A DNA stretch of 11,827 nt, taken from the NCBI GenBank assembly GCA_020629335.1, contig JAHDDN010000137.1, forward strand, positions 1-11,827, given 5' to 3'. The DNA comes from Chitinophagales bacterium. Its GTDB lineage: Bacteria; Bacteroidota; Bacteroidia; Chitinophagales; UBA2359. Each line of letters starts with the position of its first letter. The stretch's first letter is position 1. Made by a program: the position numbers and the translations under genes. The notes beneath the pieces were generated by a model. The model did not search any database. It saw only the letters and a list, made by a program, of their open reading frames with translations, and had not been told where the DNA came from. Shown in pieces: positions 6,693-11,827 of the stretch.

Positions 6693-9683
6693 ATGAATCA
6701 GGAATTAAAATATAGCCTAGAGAAACTAGAAATGCTCGGGAATCCTAATTCTGGGTTAGTTCCTGTCCACGAAATTGATTCAAACCAGAATTTACGGCCT
6801 GAAGAATTTATTGCATTAGAAAATGCAAAAAAATACAAAGCCCAGTATGTGTATTTTAGGAGGTTCGAAAATCGACCATCAGTACCGCAGGTTTATCTCT
6901 ATGATTATACGAACCAGTATGATATAGATAAAAGTGAACTGACTTATTTACACAAACAACTTTATAGTTCAGGTTCTGTACCAATGTTTTTTATTTTTAC
7001 CAAACAAGATGTTCGGATTTTTAATTGTTTTGAGCGACCAGCCAAAGGTAGAGAACTTAAATATACTCCTCTTAAAACTATAAAACTTGCTTCAAATTTA
7101 TCGGAAACGATTGATGATGAAATCCAAGAAGAGTTCAAAGCCTTTTCAGGAAAGTCATTTGACAATGGTACATTTTGGGAGAATTCTAAATACAGTAATA
7201 AGTTTAAGTTTAGTAATAGTGCTTATGAAAAATTATTGATAGAACTCAAACAAGCATTAAAAGATATAATTTACCAAGAAATTTTACCTGCTAATTTTGC
7301 TCGCAAAATAATGGTTATTTCCATCCTTATTAAATATTTAGAGGAACGTGAAGATGAACAAGGGAATAAAGTATTTCCGATCAACTTCTTTTCTCATTTT
7401 TCAGAAGGTGCTACAAAATTTACTGATATTTTATATAAAAAAGGGGGTTATCTGGAATTACTAGATTATCTTGCTAAGCACTTTAATGGTGGGATTTTTC
7501 AACTTGAAGATGGTGAGAGAAAATTTCTTGCTAATCGAGATTTATCAAGATTTGGTCAATTTTTAGATGGAGAGATAGATGGGACTCAATTTGTATTTTG
7601 GAGACTTTACTCATTCAATGATTTACCAGTTGAATTAATCAGTAATATATATGAAGAGTTTCTAGGAAAAGAACCAGGAGTTGTATATACACCTCCTTAT
7701 TTGGTTAATTTTTTGCTTGATGAAGCAATGCCATTAAGTAGCGATGAAACCAATTTTAAAATACTCGATCCCGCCTGCGGTTCAGGAGTTTTTCTTGTTG
7801 GTGCATATCGTAGATTGATTTACAGATGGAGGAAAAAAAATAACTGGAAATATCCCGATTTAAAAATTTTAAAGAAGTTGCTCCGAGAAAACATTTATGG
7901 TGTAGAGCTGAAAAAAGAAGCAGTTGATTTAACTATTTTTAGTTTGAGTTTGGCTTTATGCGATGAGTTAACTCCTTTACAAATCTGGAAACATCTTCAA
8001 TTTGACGATCTTTATAAAGAGAATATTCTTCATGATGACTTTTTTAGCGTCATTTCTGATAAAAAATTTCAACAACAATTTGATTTGATAATTGGAAATC
8101 CACCTTTTGAAGCTAAGTTAACAGAAGCAGCTAAAAGGTTAGAAGTAATCAAAGGCAAAAAAAGAACAATAACAGTTTTATCTGAAGATAATGAAGAGAA
8201 GGATTTATTTATAAAGCTTCCTGATAACCAAATCGCTTTGCTTTTCCTTGAGCAATCAATTGAGCTTTGTAAAAAAGACAAAGGGCTTGTATGCCTTATT
8301 CAACCATCTGGACCTTTGCTTTACAATAATTCATCTTTTCAATTCAGGCAAGTATTACTGAAAAAATATAATATTCCTCAAATAATAGACTTTACACATC
8401 TTAGTAGGGTTCTTTTTGGTAGAAATGGAGATGTAGCAACAGCTGCTATTTTTGTTAAGAATGAAACTTCTAAACGAAAGGGATTACTTCATGTAACTGC
8501 TCGACGGACGAAACCACATAAGGAAAAACTATATTTTGAACTTGATACTTATGACTTTCATTATGTCCCATTTCGTTTAGCTATTAGTGATCCATTAATT
8601 TGGAAATCCAACTTTTTAGGGGGTAGTAGATATCATCAATTAGTGAATAGGTTAAAGTCTTTTCCTACACTACAAGATTATTTGAGTTCAAAAGAAGAAG
8701 ATGGTTGGGTAGTAAGTGAAGGTTTTACTGCAGCAACTCAAAATGATAATGCTAAACTCCAAGAACTTTCAAGGGCTAACCAAGAGTCAGAACTAATAGA
8801 ATTTAAAAATAAATTAGAGGCTCCTTTTTTAATGAATAAAAACTTTCTTCCAACTCAAGCTTTAACTGTTAAAGGAATAAATAAAGATCAGATTCAAGAT
8901 TCATTACCTACTAAATACTTTCATAGTAAAGGGAAACCTCAAATATATCTTGCCCCTCATGTTTTGATAAAAGAGTTAATTACAGAGGGGGGGATACCTA
9001 TTGCATTAAGTATGGAAGATTTAGCATTTCAAAGAAGAATCATAGGTATACATGCACCTTTTGAAGATGTAAATTTACTTAAAGATATTGTAGATAGGTT
9101 TTCAAATAGTAAACTGTATTCATTTTACATTGCGTTGACGAGTGGCCAGTACTTAATTAATAAATCATCAGCTATTTATAAACAAGATATAGATCAACTT
9201 CCATTTCCGATTGATAAAAATGAATTACTAATCTCTTTAGAAGAAGAAATTTTATTGGAAGATTTTAACAATTATTTACTAGAATTTAGGCGTAAAGGAG
9301 AAAATTCTAAAATTGTCTCACAAAATGCATCTTGTCAGCATTTAACAGAATTCGGAGAAACATTTTGTAAAGTACTACAATCTGTTTTTAAATCAATAAA
9401 GCCTTTTCAGTATTTTGAAACTGATTCTTATATATGTTTTCCATTCTACTTTGGAAAAAGACCAGATATTGATTTTAGTGACTCTGAACAAGCTGAACAG
9501 TACATAGAAAGGCTTGTTCAAAAAAACTCAGGAGTAAGCTTAAGATTGACTCGAATTGTTAGAATATATGAGGGGAATATTATTTACTTGATTAAACCGA
9601 AAAAGCTTCGCTATTGGTTAAAATCGATTGCTCTTCGTGATGCAGATGAGACTTTTTCAGACTTAAGAAAACAAGGATTTTAA
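6693..9683 (+). CDS. N6-adenine DNA methyltransferase of a restriction-modification-like system
   Basis: A 996-residue class I SAM-dependent DNA methyltransferase expected to methylate adenine N6 at a specific site. Residues 1 to about 340 form a large N-terminal region with no motif I can name (it includes QYVYFRRFENRPSVPQVYLY and FFIFTKQDVRIFN). The catalytic domain carries motif I, DPACGSG at 359-365 followed by VFLVGAYRRL, an acidic YGVELKKEAVDL segment, and motif IV NPPF at 469-472. A TaqI-like specificity region follows, ending in the typical IYKQDIDQLPFP (to residue 839). A further extension of about 155 residues ends LRYWLKSIALRDADETFSDL. The start is fixed: TAA lies in frame immediately before the ATG. 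The stop overlaps the next gene's ATG by one base, implying translational coupling. Hand counts of single 60-base lines gave 14 G+C at 7201 against 25 in the acyl-CoA dehydrogenase at 5101, consistent with acquisition. Methyltransferase activity is well supported; the target site is unknown. Confidence 0.92.
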   Translation: MNQELKYSLEKLEMLGNPNSGLVPVHEIDSNQNLRPEEFIALENAKKYKAQYVYFRRFENRPSVPQVYLYDYTNQYDIDKSELTYLHKQLYSSGSVPMFFIFTKQDVRIFNCFERPAKGRELKYTPLKTIKLASNLSETIDDEIQEEFKAFSGKSFDNGTFWENSKYSNKFKFSNSAYEKLLIELKQALKDIIYQEILPANFARKIMVISILIKYLEEREDEQGNKVFPINFFSHFSEGATKFTDILYKKGGYLELLDYLAKHFNGGIFQLEDGERKFLANRDLSRFGQFLDGEIDGTQFVFWRLYSFNDLPVELISNIYEEFLGKEPGVVYTPPYLVNFLLDEAMPLSSDETNFKILDPACGSGVFLVGAYRRLIYRWRKKNNWKYPDLKILKKLLRENIYGVELKKEAVDLTIFSLSLALCDELTPLQIWKHLQFDDLYKENILHDDFFSVISDKKFQQQFDLIIGNPPFEAKLTEAAKRLEVIKGKKRTITVLSEDNEEKDLFIKLPDNQIALLFLEQSIELCKKDKGLVCLIQPSGPLLYNNSSFQFRQVLLKKYNIPQIIDFTHLSRVLFGRNGDVATAAIFVKNETSKRKGLLHVTARRTKPHKEKLYFELDTYDFHYVPFRLAISDPLIWKSNFLGGSRYHQLVNRLKSFPTLQDYLSSKEEDGWVVSEGFTAATQNDNAKLQELSRANQESELIEFKNKLEAPFLMNKNFLPTQALTVKGINKDQIQDSLPTKYFHSKGKPQIYLAPHVLIKELITEGGIPIALSMEDLAFQRRIIGIHAPFEDVNLLKDIVDRFSNSKLYSFYIALTSGQYLINKSSAIYKQDIDQLPFPIDKNELLISLEEEILLEDFNNYLLEFRRKGENSKIVSQNASCQHLTEFGETFCKVLQSVFKSIKPFQYFETDSYICFPFYFGKRPDIDFSDSEQAEQYIERLVQKNSGVSLRLTRIVRIYEGNIIYLIKPKKLRYWLKSIALRDADETFSDLRKQGF

Positions 9684-9685
9684 TG
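9673..9685 (+). promoter_or_regulatory. Shine-Dalgarno-like AAGGA and overlapping TAATG
   Basis: AAGGA at 9673-9677 lies five bases before the ATG at 9683-9685, inside the end of the methyltransferase gene. The methyltransferase stop TAA (9681-9683) shares its last base with this ATG. It is the clearest Shine-Dalgarno-like site in the window and supports the chosen start of the nuclease gene. Confidence 0.65.
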
Positions 9686-10408
9686 CTATCAGATGCTTCT
9701 CGAAATATCAGTAGTGGTCAGCTAACTAGTGGGATTGAATTAGATTCATCAATTAAATCAGTTATTGAATTTATTGAAGTCTATTTTACAGAATTTTCAC
9801 AAAAGGTAAAAGGAGAAATAACGACTAGTGAAAAATCGTTAACTGATAGGGTTTGTAAATATTTCAATCGTAATGCTGGAAAATATCCATTTTATTTTCA
9901 GCACGAAAATGTAGAGGATCATACTACTGGTAAAAGTCCTCAAATTGATATTGCTACACTTTCGAGAAGTGAACAAATAATAATTGGTGATAGAAGCTAC
10001 AATGAGTTTGATCCTTTTTTTGCAATAGAAGCAAAACGACTTCCAACTCCAGGACATAAACGTGAAAAAGAATATGTAGTTGGTCATGAGAGGCAATGCG
10101 GTGGAATTGAACGATTTAAAAAAGAAATTCATGGTAAGAACTTGAAATTTGCAGCCATCATTGGGTATATCCAAGAGAAAAACGGAAACCATTGGTTTCT
10201 AAAAATCAATGAATGGATTGGAGAACTAATAACTTCTAATCCTGCCTTCTGGAAAAAGGATGATAGACTAATTAAACAGAATACAAAACCGAAAGGTTTA
10301 GATAAATTTATCTCAAAAAACTTTAAATCTGATGATAATGGACAAGAAGAATTTATAAATTTATTTCATTTTTGGATCAGTTTAGTTGATGAAAAAAAAT
10401 CAGCCTAA
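9683..10408 (+). CDS. PD-(D/E)XK-type nuclease, probable restriction partner of the methyltransferase
   Basis: A 241-residue protein whose central part shows a PD-(D/E)XK nuclease core: PQIDIATL with D89, then FFAIEAKRLP with E116 and K118. An upstream glutamate in YFQHENVED could also serve at the metal site. Downstream is a distinctive stretch REKEYVVGHE...GGIERFKKEIHG, then a hydrophobic strand FAAIIGYIQ and HWFLKINEWI. I recall GGI-x-RFK sequences of this kind in uncharacterised proteins, but I cannot name a family. One-base overlap with the methyltransferase, a good Shine-Dalgarno site and the same AT-rich composition argue that the two are one operon, so the likely role is cutting DNA that lacks the partner's methylation. 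A modification-dependent or abortive nuclease is the alternative. No signal peptide or membrane segment is seen. Nuclease fold: fairly sure; restriction role: inferred. Confidence 0.8.
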   Translation: MLSDASRNISSGQLTSGIELDSSIKSVIEFIEVYFTEFSQKVKGEITTSEKSLTDRVCKYFNRNAGKYPFYFQHENVEDHTTGKSPQIDIATLSRSEQIIIGDRSYNEFDPFFAIEAKRLPTPGHKREKEYVVGHERQCGGIERFKKEIHGKNLKFAAIIGYIQEKNGNHWFLKINEWIGELITSNPAFWKKDDRLIKQNTKPKGLDKFISKNFKSDDNGQEEFINLFHFWISLVDEKKSA

Positions 10409-10442
10409 TTCTTTCTTATAGACTTACATATTCAGGAATCCG

Positions 10443-10769
10443 TTGGCTATGAAACTCATTTACATCATGAAGAATTTAGAAAATATCAAAGGAATAGATC
10501 AACTGCCCAAATTCTTAACAGAGGATTGGATAGAACAAGCAATGAATAAATTAGATAAAAGTCAGATGACTCCAAAACAAAGAATGCATTATGAAATGAT
10601 GATGGCTAAAAATGCATCTATTATTGAAATGTTAAAAGAGGAAGAACGCCTACAAATTGCTAAAGAAACAGCCAAAGAAATGGCTAAGAAAATGAAAGCA
10701 AAAGGAATGTCAAATTCTGAAATTCAAGAATTGACAGGTCTAAGTATCGAGGAAATTGAAAATCTTTAG
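10443..10769 (+). pseudogene. C-terminal remnant of an Rpn/PD-(D/E)XK transposase-family protein
   Basis: The frame reads KLIYIMKNLENIKGIDQLPKF and ends AKKMKAKGMSNSEIQELTGLSIEEIENL. That ending, a charged helix followed by a small helix-turn-helix-like tail, is characteristic of the C-terminus of Rpn recombination-promoting nucleases / PDDEXK_2 family putative transposases, which normally run to about 300 residues. Here only about 105 remain. The catalytic nuclease part is missing: the frame is open back only to the stop at 10419-10421, and the preceding sequence is the end of the nuclease gene. The first possible start is TTG at 10443, and ATGs follow at 10449 and 10467. It begins 34 bases after the nuclease gene and may ride on its transcript. 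It could still yield a small helical protein, but decay of a once complete gene is the simpler reading. Confidence 0.72.
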
Positions 10770-10850
10770 AAGCCCTCAATTTCTTAATTTATCACCATTC
10801 AATTGTAGATGATTAATCCAGCTAATTTGAAATAATAACGCGGTCCTGAT

Positions 10851-10878
10851 AGTAGTGGGTGGCATTCATGCAACTACT
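10851..10878. repeat. Two-part stem-loop AGTAGT/ACTACT with inner GCAT/ATGC
   Basis: AGTAGT (10851-10856) pairs with ACTACT (10873-10878), and inside it GCAT (10862-10865) pairs with ATGC (10868-10871). It stands directly before the 28-bp palindrome, between the convergent Rpn remnant and lipoprotein gene. No T-run follows on the + strand. Confidence 0.45.
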
Positions 10879-10881
10879 TAG

Positions 10882-10909
10882 GTAGAGACGCATTGCAATG
10901 CGTCTCTAC
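10882..10909. repeat. Perfect 28-bp palindrome
   Basis: GTAGAGACGCATTG is followed directly by its exact reverse complement, with no spacer. It lies between the ends of two convergent genes. Palindromes of this GTAGAGACG...CGTCTCTAC type are, from recall, widely scattered in Bacteroidota and some other genomes, and the GTAGGGGCG element at 6054 looks like a relative. It may act as a bidirectional transcription stop or RNA-stabilising hairpin. Confidence 0.9.
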
Positions 10910-10945
10910 TTGCTATGTTAACTAATTTTTATTGCCGTAACTCTA

Positions 10946-11359
10946 CTATTGAATTTTCAAATAAAAGCTTTCATCTGAGTTACCATTTTTGGTACTATAA
11001 AGAACCCTAACTTCTACTACTTCATCTAATTCATAATCTGTGTCGTTAAGGTCGATATTCAATTCACTATTTTGTGAATAAACCTCCCCAAAGGTTTCGC
11101 TTTTTAGAGAGATTTCACTGGACCCAGAAATATTATCTGAATCAATAAAATACTGTGGGTTAGTTCCAGCTTGTGCCTGGATGCTTACTTTGGCAAAGTA
11201 GGCAGTATTTATTGAGACAGCTATAGTGTCATTATTGATAGAGTTATCATTATTATCATAAAACTCCACATAATAATTCAATTCTTCTTTAGAACAACTG
11301 GTTAAATTGACACTTAAAGCAATTAATAAGACTCCGAATAAGAATTTAATATTTTTCAT
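10946..11359 (-). CDS. Small lipoprotein, unknown function
   Basis: I do not recognise the family. Starting at the ATG whose complement lies at 11357-11359, it is 137 residues: MKNIKFLFGVLLIALSVNL, then the lipobox LTSC with C22 as the lipid-modified residue. The rest is acidic and beta-rich (YYVEFYDNNDNS, VEVRVLYSTKNG, SFYLKIQ), which would suit a small immunoglobulin-like or similar beta-sandwich domain anchored in a membrane and facing the periplasm or cell surface. A longer reading begins 17 codons earlier (to 11410) but places a charged segment before the hydrophobic core, so the internal start is preferred. It converges on the Rpn remnant and is the only minus-strand gene in the window. 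It looks intact and is probably a separate transcript. Confidence 0.75.
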   Translation of the reverse strand: MKNIKFLFGVLLIALSVNLTSCSKEELNYYVEFYDNNDNSINNDTIAVSINTAYFAKVSIQAQAGTNPQYFIDSDNISGSSEISLKSETFGEVYSQNSELNIDLNDTDYELDEVVEVRVLYSTKNGNSDESFYLKIQ

Positions 11360-11478
11360 TTTTTGTAATTTATTATTATGAGTTGTCTTAAAGATGCTTT
11401 TGGGAAGCACTTACCCCTATTTTGTTTTGAAAATTAGGCATATTAATTACGGCACTACCTATTAAGCGGCCTTGATAG

Positions 11479-11561
11479 CTTGTCTGCTAAAGCCAGCCAT
11501 CGCATCACTAAGCGCCGTAAGTCGCATCATATACGGCCCATACCGCTACCATCCCTAAGCC
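11479..11561 (+). repeat. Interspersed repeat, right copy (about 83 bp, 44-bp perfect core)
   Basis: 11518-11561 is identical to 6197-6240, in direct orientation; the left part aligns to 6155-6196 with gaps. The distance between the two cores is about 5.3 kb. As on the left side, a TTCTGTCGCAAG copy lies downstream (11762), though at a larger distance and with unrelated sequence between. Confidence 0.9.
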
Positions 11562-11782
11562 GAAACTAGTGATGAGTATAAAAAAATGCTTCACGCTAAA
11601 AAAATCTCTCATGCTGAGCACCAGCGGAAGAATCTATCCGAGCAAGAAACAGCAGGAATACGAAAAAGCAAGGCGTCAGCCGCCACTTTCTTCGTCCTAG
11701 GAGAAGAGTCTTGCCAAATGCTAAAAATACTATATGCACATCACTACACGTTAGTAAACCCTTCTGTCGCAAGTGGATAAAA

Positions 11783-11827
11783 CGGCCCAAGTTGTGCCAG
11801 TGATTTCGGCCCAAGTTGTGCCAGTGA
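11783..11827. repeat. Tandem repeat of 24-bp period, cut by the window end
   Basis: The 21-mer beginning CGGCCCAAGTTGTGCC occurs at 11783-11803 and again exactly at 11807-11827, separated by TTT. Two copies are visible and the second stops at the last base, so the array may continue beyond the window. Confidence 0.85.

Larger units (their letters stand above)
11360..11827. other. Gene-free, repeat-rich right end
   Basis: It holds, in order: a hairpin AAGATGCTT / AAGCACTT (11391-11412) upstream of the lipoprotein gene, the right copy of the 85-bp repeat, a degenerate stretch around 11608-11640 (CTGAGCACCAGCGGAAGAATC) like common Bacteroidota intergenic repeats, a near-palindrome TCTTC-G-TCCTAGGA-GAAGA near 11689, the third TTCTGTCGCAAG copy (11762-11773), and the start of a 24-bp tandem repeat. 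Two overlapping open frames on opposite strands (11586-11780 and 11596-11814) run through this repeat DNA and have no gene-like features. Confidence 0.7.

Noticed and set aside
9839..10192. Minus-strand open frame of 117 codons inside the nuclease gene
   Set aside because: It is the complement of a well-supported + strand gene with a catalytic motif. Its phenylalanine- and isoleucine-rich translation is what AT-rich antisense gives.
11586..11814. Two overlapping frames on opposite strands at the right end
   Set aside because: They overlap each other, run through repeat elements and show no domain, signal or ribosome site.
11783..11827. CRISPR array
   Set aside because: The two 21-mer copies are separated by only three bases, so there is no spacer, and no cas gene is nearby.

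Overview
The window looks like a chromosomal segment of a member of the Bacteroidota. The evidence is a secreted protein ending in a type IX secretion (T9SS) sorting domain, a Bacteroidota-type putative outer-membrane porin, translation starts preceded by A-rich stretches rather than strong Shine-Dalgarno sites, candidate promoters with the Bacteroidota -7 element TAnnTTTG, low GC content, and intergenic spaces packed with short palindromic repeats. I cannot assign a genus.

The left half (1-5792) is housekeeping. It holds a choice-of-anchor B (LVIVD-repeat) secreted protein, a putative porin of about 655 residues, and a 599-residue acyl-CoA dehydrogenase with an extended C-terminus. All three are on the + strand, and the last is closed by a textbook rho-independent terminator with a GAAA tetraloop. 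The first gene is preceded by an imperfect inverted repeat of about 54 bp per arm.

Positions 5793-6692 hold no convincing gene. They contain heptamer tandem repeats, several hairpins, a perfect 21-bp inverted repeat, a copy of an interspersed repeat of about 85 bp, and near the right end a candidate promoter and leader for the next operon.

Positions 6693-10408 carry the most interesting unit, a two-gene operon with a one-base TAATG overlap. The first gene is a 996-residue adenine-type (N6) DNA methyltransferase: a large N-terminal domain, motif I DPACGSG, motif IV NPPF, a TaqI-like specificity region and a C-terminal extension. The second is a 241-residue protein with a clear PD-(D/E)XK nuclease core (D89, E116-A-K118). 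Together they read as a restriction-modification or phage-defence cassette of a type I cannot match to a named system. The bases look clearly AT-richer than the acyl-CoA dehydrogenase. The operon is followed at once by the C-terminal remnant of an Rpn/PD-(D/E)XK transposase-family protein, then by a convergent small lipoprotein gene.

This whole block (about 6.24-11.48 kb) sits between two direct copies of the interspersed repeat, which share a perfect 44-bp core at 6197-6240 and 11518-11561. The right end (11360-11827) is again non-coding and repeat-rich, and stops inside a 24-bp tandem repeat. The picture is a conserved chromosomal neighbourhood next to a repeat-bounded accessory slot that has received a defence cassette.
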